NCBI GenBank assembly: GCA_002428225.1 | Contig: DIUD01000049.1 | Location: 2,499-26,697, forward strand | Source: Roseovarius sp. UBA6167 | GTDB taxonomy: Bacteria > Pseudomonadota > Alphaproteobacteria > Rhodobacterales > Rhodobacteraceae | Direction: 5' to 3' | Length of the DNA: 24,199 bases | Part shown: positions 1 through 6,279 of the stretch, in pieces | Layout: every line of letters begins with the position of its first letter | Numbering within the stretch: position 1 is the first letter of the stretch | Position numbers and translations under genes: made by a program | Notes under the pieces: generated by a model | What the model was told of the DNA's origin: nothing | The model's database searches: none | What the model saw: the letters and a program-made list of their open reading frames with translations, nothing else

Positions 1-302
1 ACGCCGCGCAGGATGTGATAGCGCACGCCGGGAAGGTCCTTGACCCGGCCGCCGCGGATCAGGACCACCGAGTGCTCCTGAAGGTTGTGGCTCTCGCCGG
101 GGATATAGCTGATGACCTCAAAGCCATTGGTCAGACGCACCTTGGCGACCTTGCGCATGGCCGAGTTCGGCTTTTTCGGCGTCGTGGTATAGACGCGTGT
201 GCAGACGCCACGCTTTTGCGGACAGCCCTGAAGGTGCTGCGACTTCGTGGTGCGGACTTTCGGCTGCCGCGGCTTGCGGATCAGCTGTTGGATCGTTGGC
301 AT
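1..302 (-). CDS. rpsL: 30S ribosomal protein S12 (3' end beyond window)
   Basis: First 100 codons of S12, the decoding-centre protein of the small ribosomal subunit; the full protein is about 123 residues, so the C-terminus lies outside the window. The start at 302 gives MPTIQQLIRKPRQPK, the usual S12 N-terminus, preceded by GGAAAGAACCGGA as ribosome-binding region. The core motifs CPQKRGVC (27-34), TTTPKKPNSA (39-48) and RGGRVKDLPG (83-92) are intact. Lys43 and Lys88, the positions at which streptomycin-resistance changes occur in E. coli (42 and 87 without Met), are both wild type, and Asp89, the RimO-modified position, is present. It is normally first in the str operon (rpsL-rpsG-fusA-tuf), which would continue leftward. 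Transcription probably starts near 515 from the promoter at 522-550. Confidence 0.98.
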   Translation of the reverse strand, partial: MPTIQQLIRKPRQPKVRTTKSQHLQGCPQKRGVCTRVYTTTPKKPNSAMRKVAKVRLTNGFEVISYIPGESHNLQEHSVVLIRGGRVKDLPGVRYHILRG

Positions 303-515
303 TCCGGTTCTTTCCCCGTCTCTCAACACATGTGTCAGCAGGGCCAGCCCTGCGGTTCATCAATCGCGAATCGCGCGTCCGCAATACGCAAATACCGCAA
401 CCGCACCCCTGATTTCGGGTGCGACGCGGCGGGTTTCCAGAGGATCGGGGCATGAGGCCCGGATCTTGACCACTCAAGTTCTGGATCAGACCGGAGACGA
501 ACCCCGGCCATGGAT
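303..515 (-). promoter_or_regulatory. long 5' leader of rpsL with two hairpins
   Basis: No gene is seen in the 297 bp between rpsL and the glycosyltransferase; apart from the promoter it is the rpsL leader. Two perfect inverted repeats are visible. GCAGGG-CTGG-CCCTGC (353-338) starts about 35 nt upstream of the start codon, and GCACCC/GGGTGC arms (422-417 and 408-403) enclose an 8-nt loop. Neither is followed by a T run, so they are not obvious intrinsic terminators. They could be protein-binding or RNA-stability elements of the str operon leader; function is not shown by the sequence. Confidence 0.4.
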
Positions 516-521
516 GGGGCG

Positions 522-550
522 CGTATAGGCAGAGTCGCGCGCCTTGTCAA
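522..550 (-). promoter_or_regulatory. sigma70-type promoter of rpsL / str operon
   Basis: On the minus strand TTGACA (550-545, exact -35 consensus) is followed after a 17-bp spacer by TATACG (527-522, four of six -10 matches). The predicted start is near 515, giving a leader of about 210 nt before rpsL. Position, spacing and consensus all fit a strong housekeeping promoter. It lies just upstream of the divergent glycosyltransferase gene at 600. Confidence 0.75.
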
Positions 551-599
551 CAGCCGCGCCCGGTGCGATGGTCGGGCCGCACAGCCCGAGGCCCTGCCC

Positions 600-1418
600 A
601 TGCGCGTGATCGGAATATGCCGGTTTTCCTACCCCGCCCTCGGCGGGTTCAAGCGTATGCACGAGACCATCGAGGCGCGCGAGGCCTATCTTTACGACCC
701 CGCGCGGATGGCGTTGCGCTTTCGCCATTTCGAGGCGCTGACCCTGCCTTCGATCGCCGCGCAGAGCGATGGCGACTTTACCTTTCTGATCGTCACCGGC
801 GAAAGCCTGCCGCAACCATGGCGCGAGCGGCTGCATGACATCACCGCCAGCGTGCCGCAGGTGCGGATCGTGCCTTGCCCGCCGATGCGCCACCGCACCG
901 CGATGCAGGCAGCCATCAAGGCGGAACTGGGCGACGACCTGACCGAATCCCTGCAATTCCGGCTTGACGACGATGATGCTGTCGGGCGCGGTTTTGTGCA
1001 GGGGCTGCGCTGGTTCGCGCGCGCCACGGCGAAGATGCGGCGCAAGTGGCGCCATGTGGCTTTCGACTACAATCGCGGCTATTCGGTGCGGCTCTCGGCG
1101 CGGGGGATCGAGGCCGAGGAGGTGGTCAGCCATTTCTGGGCCTGCGGGCTTGCCATGCTGTTTCGCCCCGGCGATCCGCGCACGGTGATGAATTTCGGCC
1201 ATCACAAGCTGCACCACGAGATGCCCACGCTCATCAACCCCGCGCCGCCGATGTATCTGCGCGCCCATCACAGCGACAACGACACCGGCGAGGCGCAGGC
1301 GCCCAAGGGCCTCGCGCCGATCGACGCGGCCATGCGCGCGCGCCTCGTGCGGGATTTCAACGTGGACGAGGACCGAGTGAAAGCTCTCTTTGCCGCGCCA
1401 TGCGCGCCCGCCGGTTGA
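600..1418 (+). CDS. putative glycosyltransferase (rhamnosyltransferase-like, PF11316 type)
   Basis: A 272-residue protein resembling the Rhodobacterales 'putative rhamnosyl transferase' family. It opens with MRVIGICRFSYPALGGF, has the family-like FEALTLPSIAAQSDGDFTF segment (44-62), and carries an acidic RLDDDDAVG motif (121-129) at the place where GT-A enzymes bind the metal and sugar nucleotide. No signal peptide or membrane segment is seen, so a cytosolic enzyme of surface polysaccharide or glycan assembly is likely; the donor and acceptor cannot be told. I chose the start at 600 because the family N-terminus begins there and GAGG lies 8 nt upstream; the frame is open to 510 but that extension looks non-coding. 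It diverges from rpsL. Its last 62 bp overlap the 3' end of the opposing DMT gene. Confidence 0.75.
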   Translation: MRVIGICRFSYPALGGFKRMHETIEAREAYLYDPARMALRFRHFEALTLPSIAAQSDGDFTFLIVTGESLPQPWRERLHDITASVPQVRIVPCPPMRHRTAMQAAIKAELGDDLTESLQFRLDDDDAVGRGFVQGLRWFARATAKMRRKWRHVAFDYNRGYSVRLSARGIEAEEVVSHFWACGLAMLFRPGDPRTVMNFGHHKLHHEMPTLINPAPPMYLRAHHSDNDTGEAQAPKGLAPIDAAMRARLVRDFNVDEDRVKALFAAPCAPAG

Positions 1419-2277
1419 CCTGTGCCTCGCGGTAGAGGGTAAACAGGCCCGAGGCCACGACGATCGCCGCGCCGACAAGCGTGATCGTCCGCGGCCACTC
1501 GCCGAACAACACCCAGCCCAGGATCAGCGCCCAGACAAGGCTGGTATAGCGGAACGGCGCGACAAACGAGATTTCCCCCACCCGCATCACCATGACGGAG
1601 CACAGATAGCCGCCGATGATCATGACCGAGGCGCCGAGGAGCAACAGCGCCGATCGCCCATCCACCGGCACCCAGGGTTCGGTCAGGCTCGCCACACCAA
1701 AGGCCGCCATGATCGAGGCCGAGGTAATCAGCGTGACCAGCATCGACGGCACATCCCGCGACAGCCGCCGCGTCGCCAGGTCGCGCAGCGTGACAAAGGC
1801 CACCGCCGCCAGACCATAGACCGAATAGACGGTGAACCCCTCGGTGCCGGGCCGCACGATCAGCATGACGCCAACGAACCCCACAAGGATCGCCGCCATC
1901 CGCCGCCACCCCACCGGCTCGCGGAAAAACAGCGCGGCGGCCAGCGTGATGGTAAGCGGCAGCGCCTGCATGATCGCGCTGATATTGGCGATCGGCATGT
2001 GATAGAGGGCCGTGACAAAGAAATAGGCCGATCCGATCTCGCCCACCATCCGCCAGAACACCGGCCCCCGATCCTCGCGCGGCAGGCGGCGCGCCAGCGC
2101 CCCCATCCACCACGCCAACGCCCCCACCATCAACGTGGTCAGGATGCCGCGCAGGAACATCGCCTGAAACACCGGCAGGCTGCCCGACAACCCCTTTATC
2201 ATCGCGTCGTTGATGGTGAACGCCGCCATCGACCCCATCATCAGGAGCGCGCCGGTCAGATTGTCGGAACGGGCCAT
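1357..2277 (-). CDS. DMT-superfamily (EamA) membrane transporter
   Basis: A 306-residue hydrophobic protein with about ten predicted membrane segments arranged as two EamA halves. The first half includes the typical AFTINDAMIKGLSG stretch near residue 20 and an FLRGILTTLMVG segment; the second contains FVAPFRYTSLVWALILGWVLFGEWP (roughly 238-262), the usual signature before the last helices. EamA proteins export amino acids, metabolites or nucleotide-related compounds across the inner membrane; substrate cannot be assigned. The start has a strong AGGAGG 6 nt upstream. It lies 66 bp downstream of the CysQ-like gene on the same strand and may be its operon partner. The C-terminal tail (REAQVNRRARMARQRELSLG...) is basic, and its last codons overlap the convergent glycosyltransferase gene; no earlier stop exists in frame. 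Confidence 0.9.
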   Translation of the reverse strand: MARSDNLTGALLMMGSMAAFTINDAMIKGLSGSLPVFQAMFLRGILTTLMVGALAWWMGALARRLPREDRGPVFWRMVGEIGSAYFFVTALYHMPIANISAIMQALPLTITLAAALFFREPVGWRRMAAILVGFVGVMLIVRPGTEGFTVYSVYGLAAVAFVTLRDLATRRLSRDVPSMLVTLITSASIMAAFGVASLTEPWVPVDGRSALLLLGASVMIIGGYLCSVMVMRVGEISFVAPFRYTSLVWALILGWVLFGEWPRTITLVGAAIVVASGLFTLYREAQVNRRARMARQRELSLGPRPR

Positions 2278-2343
2278 GATCCGCCTCCTGGTCGCATCTT
2301 GTCGGGAATTAGACGCGGATCGCCCGCCGCCGCAAGGCGGATT

Positions 2344-3123
2344 TCAGTCCCTGAGCGCCGCGCGCATCGCGCCGTGCAGCACCGGGTTGGCGGCGAGCAC
2401 ACCCGCCACCTGCGGATGCGGGTTGTTGAAGCGCAAGACGCCGCCCGCGCGGTCCGATGTCGCCGCCCCCGCCTCGCGCAGGATCAGATCGCCCGCCGCC
2501 ACATCCCATTCCCATGTCTGGCGCAGCGTCAGCATCGCGTCATAGCGCCCCTCGGCCACAAGGCTCAGCCGGTAGGCCAGCGACGGGCGAAAGCCGCGCC
2601 GCATCATCGGCGCGCGCCCGCCCCGCCAGTGTTCGGCATCGAGCGCGGACCCTGCCGCAAGAACCGTCGCGCCCACAAGTGCGCGCCGCCCCCCCGCCCG
2701 GATCGGCGCACCGTTGAGCGTCGCCCCCTGCCCCGCCGCTGCCGCATAGAGCTTGTCGCGCATCGGCAGATAGATCACGGCGGCACGCACCACACCGCGC
2801 TCGGCCACGGCAAGCGCGTGCGCCCAGAGATCGGTGCCCTCGATCAGGCTGCGCGTGCCGTCTATCGGATCAACGATGAACACCCGCTCGGCCTCCAGCC
2901 GCGCGGCATCGTCCTCGGTCTCTTCCGAGAGCCAGCCGTAATCCGGCCGCGCCCCCCGCAGCCGCATTGCCAGATGCGCATTCACCGCCAGATCGACCGC
3001 CGTCACCGGCCCCGCCCCGCCGGGCTTGTCCACGATATCGAGCGGACGGGCCAGCGCCGCGCGCGCCACCTCTCCCGCCTCGCGCGCCGCCGCGACCAGC
3101 AGGGCAAGGTCATTCCCCGGCAA
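2344..3123 (-). CDS. cysQ: inositol monophosphatase family phosphatase (CysQ / 3'(2'),5'-bisphosphate nucleotidase-like)
   Basis: A 259-residue member of the Mg-dependent, Li-sensitive phosphatase fold. Metal-binding motifs are complete: SEET at 66-69, DPIDGT at 85-90, and WEWDVAAGD at 204-212. CysQ enzymes remove the 3' phosphate from PAP/PAPS, protecting sulfur assimilation. Other family members hydrolyse inositol phosphates, so the symbol is a best guess based on the WEWDVAAGD form. The start is a TTG at 3123: it is the first possible codon after an in-frame stop and has GAGGGG 7 nt upstream. It overlaps the end of pmbA by 14 bp, which implies coupled translation with that upstream gene. 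Confidence 0.8.
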   Translation of the reverse strand: MPGNDLALLVAAAREAGEVARAALARPLDIVDKPGGAGPVTAVDLAVNAHLAMRLRGARPDYGWLSEETEDDAARLEAERVFIVDPIDGTRSLIEGTDLWAHALAVAERGVVRAAVIYLPMRDKLYAAAAGQGATLNGAPIRAGGRRALVGATVLAAGSALDAEHWRGGRAPMMRRGFRPSLAYRLSLVAEGRYDAMLTLRQTWEWDVAAGDLILREAGAATSDRAGGVLRFNNPHPQVAGVLAANPVLHGAMRAALRD

Positions 3124-4465
3124 GCATCAGCCCCTCGACCAGAAGCGACGGCACCACCCGGCTGAGATGCGCGCGCGCGTCATTGGCCGGCGTGATCCGG
3201 CGCAGCATCTCGGGCAGGCTGCCTGCGATGGTGCATTCGTTGACCGGATAGGCGATCTCGCCGCCCTCGATCCAGAACCCCGCCGCGCCGCGCGAATAAT
3301 CGCCGGTGTTGGGGTTGATCGTGGACCCGATGAGCGACGTGACCAGAAGCCCCGTGCCCATCTCGCGGATCAGGTCGTCGCGGCTCTGCGGGCCTTGCGT
3401 CAGGGCCACGTTCCAGGCCGAGGGCGAGGGCGGCCCCGAGACGCCGCGCGCGGCATTGCCGGTGGGCGCCATCGCCAGCCTGCGCGCAGCGGCCAGATCG
3501 AGCGTGTAGCCGCGCAACACGCCGCGCTCGACGATCAGGCGCCTTGCCGTCGGCAGGCCCTCGGCGTCAAAGAGCCGCGAGCCGGAAACGCGCGGGCGGT
3601 GCGGATCCTCGCGCAGATCGAGCGCCTCGGGCAAGACCTGTTCGCCCAGCCTGTCGCGCAGCCACGAGGCCCCGCGCGCCACCGCGCTGCCCGAGACCGC
3701 CGCCAGCAGATGCCCGATCAGCGACGCCGCCACCCGCTCGTCGTAAAGAACCGGATAGGCGCCCGTCGCCGGCTTGCGCGCGCCGAGGCGCGCCACCGCC
3801 CGTTCGCCCGCGCATCGGCCGATCTCTTCGGGTGGGCGCAGGTCGGCGGCAAACACCCTGCTGTCGCCGTCGTAATCGCGTTCCATCCCGGTTCCGGTTC
3901 CGGCGATCGCCACGCAGGAAATCCCCGTCCCGGTGACGGCATAGCCGCCGGCAAAGCCGTTCGTGGCCGCGATATGCACATCGCGCAGCGACCAGCCGGC
4001 CGAGGCCGACTGCACTTGCGTCACGCCCGCGACCGCGAGCGCCGCCGCCTCTGCCGCTTGCGCCCATGCCATCAACGCCTCGGGCGCGGGCTCTGGCGCC
4101 GGGTCGCACAGTTCCAGCGCCGCCATGTCCCGCTCGCGCGCCAGTTGCGACGGGTCCGCCAGCCCCGCATAGGGATCCTCGGGGGCCTCGCGCGCCATGG
4201 CCACGGCGCGCTCGGCCAGTGTGGTGATGGTCTCGGGCGTGGTGTCGGAGGCCGAGACATTGGCCTGCCGCCCGCCAATCAGCACCCGCAGCCCGATATC
4301 GGTGCCCTCGGCCCGCTCGGCCTGTTCCAGCGTGCCGCCGCGCATGTCCACCGTCACCGACCGGCCCCGCACGGCCATCGCGTCGGCGGCCTCGGCCCCG
4401 GCACGGCGTGCGGCGGCGATCAGGGCTTCGGTCAGGTCTTCGAGCGGTTGCGGCATCTGTGGCAT
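3110..4465 (-). CDS. pmbA: TldE/PmbA subunit of the TldD-TldE metalloprotease
   Basis: A 451-residue protein, close to the usual 445-450 for PmbA/TldE. The start at 4465 is set by AGGAGGGG just upstream (GCAGGAGGGGCCGATG); the frame is open further upstream but that part is low-quality coding. Family features are the N-terminal VTVDMRGGTLEQAERAEG region, the AEGLPTARR-like segment, and the conserved C-terminal TSLIGSTINPNTGDYSRGA region followed by EGGEIAYPVNECTIAG. In this family TldD carries the zinc site and TldE/PmbA is the non-catalytic partner; the heterodimer trims unfolded peptides and matures microcin-like and other peptide precursors. The partner tldD is at 23517 in this window, not adjacent. 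The 233 bp between carD and this gene contain no further gene that I can see. Confidence 0.95.
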   Translation of the reverse strand: MPQMPQPLEDLTEALIAAARRAGAEAADAMAVRGRSVTVDMRGGTLEQAERAEGTDIGLRVLIGGRQANVSASDTTPETITTLAERAVAMAREAPEDPYAGLADPSQLARERDMAALELCDPAPEPAPEALMAWAQAAEAAALAVAGVTQVQSASAGWSLRDVHIAATNGFAGGYAVTGTGISCVAIAGTGTGMERDYDGDSRVFAADLRPPEEIGRCAGERAVARLGARKPATGAYPVLYDERVAASLIGHLLAAVSGSAVARGASWLRDRLGEQVLPEALDLREDPHRPRVSGSRLFDAEGLPTARRLIVERGVLRGYTLDLAAARRLAMAPTGNAARGVSGPPSPSAWNVALTQGPQSRDDLIREMGTGLLVTSLIGSTINPNTGDYSRGAAGFWIEGGEIAYPVNECTIAGSLPEMLRRITPANDARAHLSRVVPSLLVEGLMLAGE

Positions 4466-4698
4466 CGGCCCCTCCTGCACATCGCCCCGCAGGTAAACCG
4501 GCCCGCCGCCGCGCGCAAGGGCAGGTATTGCCGGATCTTTTCCGCCCTCTCCTCGATCCGCACCCCTCGCGCGGGCGCGAAAACGGACGCGTGACGCCGA
4601 AACGGTCGAAAATGACCGAAGCCCCCCGAGAGAGCGCCCGCAAGCGCCTCCGAAGGCTTCGACACCAATCACGTCAATGGGATCGCCGAACCACAGCG

Positions 4699-5208
4699 TC
4701 AGGCGGCGCGGGAAACGAGCACCTCACCCACCTGCCGGGCGGCAAGAACCTCGTCCCCGCCCGAAGCGGCAGCAACCTCGCGCGTCAGCCGCTCGAGCGC
4801 AGCCTCGTAAAGCTGACGCTCGGAATAGCTCTGTTCGCGCTGATCGTCGCTGCGATGGAGGTCGCGCACGACCTCGGCAATTGCAATCAGATCCCCCGAG
4901 TTGATCTTCTGCTCGTATTCCTGCGCGCGGCGCGACCACATCGCCCGCTTGACGCGCGCCTTGCCCTTCAGCGTGGTCATCGCCCTGGAGATCACGTCGG
5001 GGCTCGACAGACCGCGCATCCCGATTTCCACCGCCTTGTTGGTGGGAACGCGCAACGTCATCTTTTCCTTCTCGAAGGAGATCACGAACATCTCGAGGCT
5101 GAGGCCGGCAACCTCCTGCTCTTCGATCGAGATGATCTGGCCCACACCATGAGCCGGATAGACAACGTAATCGTCGGGACGAAACTCGGACTTCCTGGTT
5201 TTCGACAT
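4699..5208 (-). CDS. carD: CarD-family transcription regulator
   Basis: A 169-residue CarD-type protein. Residues 6-60 form the RNA-polymerase-interacting domain (EFRPDDYVVYPAHGVGQI...), which binds the beta subunit lobe. The helical C-terminal half (SPDVISRAMTTLKGKARVKRAMWSRRAQEYEQKINSGDL) corresponds to the DNA-binding part that stabilises open promoter complexes. In alphaproteobacteria CarD acts on many housekeeping promoters, rRNA included. The start at 5208 is chosen because MSKTRKSEFRPDDYV is the normal N-terminus and AAGGAAAG precedes it by 6 nt; in-frame ATGs at 5226 and 5307 lie outside the conserved part. fdxA lies upstream on the same strand across a gap of almost 300 bp that carries its own likely promoter. 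Confidence 0.96.
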   Translation of the reverse strand: MSKTRKSEFRPDDYVVYPAHGVGQIISIEEQEVAGLSLEMFVISFEKEKMTLRVPTNKAVEIGMRGLSSPDVISRAMTTLKGKARVKRAMWSRRAQEYEQKINSGDLIAIAEVVRDLHRSDDQREQSYSERQLYEAALERLTREVAAASGGDEVLAARQVGEVLVSRAA

Positions 5209-5278
5209 TCGGTTCTTTCCTTGCATCACGCGTGGCCGGACAGCAAGACCCACATGCCTCGATCCTTCCGGATCAGGG

Positions 5279-5307
5279 AATATGGGGTATATTGCATGAA
5301 TCCTCAA
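5279..5307 (-). promoter_or_regulatory. candidate promoter of carD
   Basis: On the minus strand TTGAGG (5307-5302) and CATATT (5284-5279) are separated by 17 bp; each matches the sigma70 consensus at four of six positions. Transcription would begin near 5272, about 64 nt upstream of carD. The region is AT-richer than its surroundings. The element lies inside the 291-bp carD-fdxA gap, which otherwise holds only the terminator-like hairpin at 5375-5412. Confidence 0.5.
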
Positions 5308-5374
5308 CCCCCGGGCAGCGACCGGGGCAGTCCGGCAAGCGCATTTCCTGTGTCACTCGCAAGAGTATAACATG

Positions 5375-5412
5375 AAAAAGGCCGCCGCGAAAGGGGATGC
5401 CCCCGAAGGGCC
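5375..5412 (-). terminator. possible intrinsic terminator downstream of fdxA
   Basis: On the minus strand, about 88 nt after the fdxA stop, GGCC arms bracket an inner GGGG-GCAT-CCCC hairpin, and the structure ends in TTTTT. The outer stem is only 4 bp, and an alternative CCC-TTCG-GGG pairing competes, so the call is tentative. It would separate fdxA from carD. Confidence 0.35.
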
Positions 5413-5499
5413 AATTTTGAGAAATTATTTCAATGGGTTGGGCGGGTTCCGTGCGCCCACGGGTTCCACATGCACGACGAATCGGGGCGCGACAGCGGC

Positions 5500-5838
5500 T
5501 CAGCCGCCCTCGCCGGGGGCCTCGGAAAAATACTTCTCCAGTTTGCCTGACTCGCCGTCGCGCTCTTCGGCATCGGGCAGCGGGTCCTTCTTGGTCACGA
5601 TCACCGGCCATGCCTCGGAATACTTGCGGTTGAACTCGACCCAGGGCTCCATCTCCGGCTCGGTATCGGGGCGGATCGCGTCGGCGGGGCATTCCGGCTC
5701 GCACACGCCACAGTCGATGCACTCGTCGGGATGGATCACCAGCATGTTCTCGCCCTCGTAGAAACAATCCACCGGGCACACCTCGACACAATCGGTGTAT
5801 TTGCAGGCGATGCAATTGTCGGTGACGACATAGGTCAT
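5500..5838 (-). CDS. fdxA: 7Fe ferredoxin FdxA ([3Fe-4S][4Fe-4S])
   Basis: A 112-residue ferredoxin of the Azotobacter FdI type. Cys9, Cys17 and Cys50 are in place for the 3Fe-4S cluster, and Cys21, Cys40, Cys43 and Cys46 for the 4Fe-4S cluster. Cys12 and Cys25 are extra cysteines in the positions usual for this family. The motifs are CPVDCF (21-26) and CIDCGVCEPECP (40-51). The acidic C-terminal extension is also typical. It is a cytosolic low-potential electron carrier; its redox partner cannot be told. It lies 54 bp downstream of the S4-domain gene, in the helicase-S4-ferredoxin-CarD order commonly seen in alphaproteobacteria. Confidence 0.97.
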   Translation of the reverse strand: MTYVVTDNCIACKYTDCVEVCPVDCFYEGENMLVIHPDECIDCGVCEPECPADAIRPDTEPEMEPWVEFNRKYSEAWPVIVTKKDPLPDAEERDGESGKLEKYFSEAPGEGG

Positions 5839-5892
5839 GGCGATCTCTCAGGTTTCATCCGCGCTGCGCATCACCTAATCCAGTGCGCCGGA

Positions 5893-6279
5893 TCATTCAA
5901 GCGCACCCGGATCACGAGGGAGGAGTTTGCGCCGGTCGCGCTTGGTGGGCCGCCCCTTTCCCTCGAACCGGGGCGCGGGCGGAATGCTGTCCTGCGCCTC
6001 GGGCGCGCTGAGGTCGTCATAGAGCGCCTGCGCCTCGGCGGCGGGCCCGCGCCGCGCGCCCAGTGCCGCAATCCGCACCACCCGCACCCGCGCGCCCTGC
6101 GCGAATGTCAGCACGTCGCCGGGGCCGACAGCCTGCGCGGGCTTGACCACCCGCGCGCCGTTCACCCGGACATGGCCCGCCGCCACCTGCCCGGCCGCCA
6201 GCGTGCGCGTCCTGAAGATCCGCGCGTGCCAGAGCCACTTGTCAAGGCGCAGGCGGGCACTCTTCCCGGTCAAGATCAA
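5893..6279 (-). CDS. hslR: S4-domain RNA-binding protein (Hsp15-like)
   Basis: A 128-residue protein with an S4 RNA-binding domain at about 9-60 (LRLDKWLWHARIFRTRTLAAGQVAAGHVRVNG) and a basic C-terminal tail (EGKGRPTKRDRRKL), matching heat-shock protein 15. Hsp15 binds free 50S subunits that carry stalled nascent chains and helps recycle them. There is no ATG: the first possible start is a TTG at 6279 whose TTGA overlaps the helicase stop codon. A second TTG at 6273 has AAGG 7 nt upstream and is an equally good start, giving 126 residues. Either way translation is probably coupled to the helicase gene. Confidence 0.88.
   Translation of the reverse strand: MILTGKSARLRLDKWLWHARIFRTRTLAAGQVAAGHVRVNGARVVKPAQAVGPGDVLTFAQGARVRVVRIAALGARRGPAAEAQALYDDLSAPEAQDSIPPAPRFEGKGRPTKRDRRKLLPRDPGALE

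Noticed and set aside
1..302. Streptomycin-resistance alleles in rpsL
   Set aside because: Lys43 and Lys88 and their surroundings are wild type.
1390..4594. Long plus-strand frames antisense to the DMT, CysQ-like and pmbA genes
   Set aside because: The minus-strand genes have intact motifs and ribosome-binding sites; the plus-strand translations are low-complexity Arg/Pro/Ala sequences.
4603..4618. CGGTC...GACCG hairpin downstream of carD as terminator
   Set aside because: The stem is only 5 bp and is followed by just three T residues.
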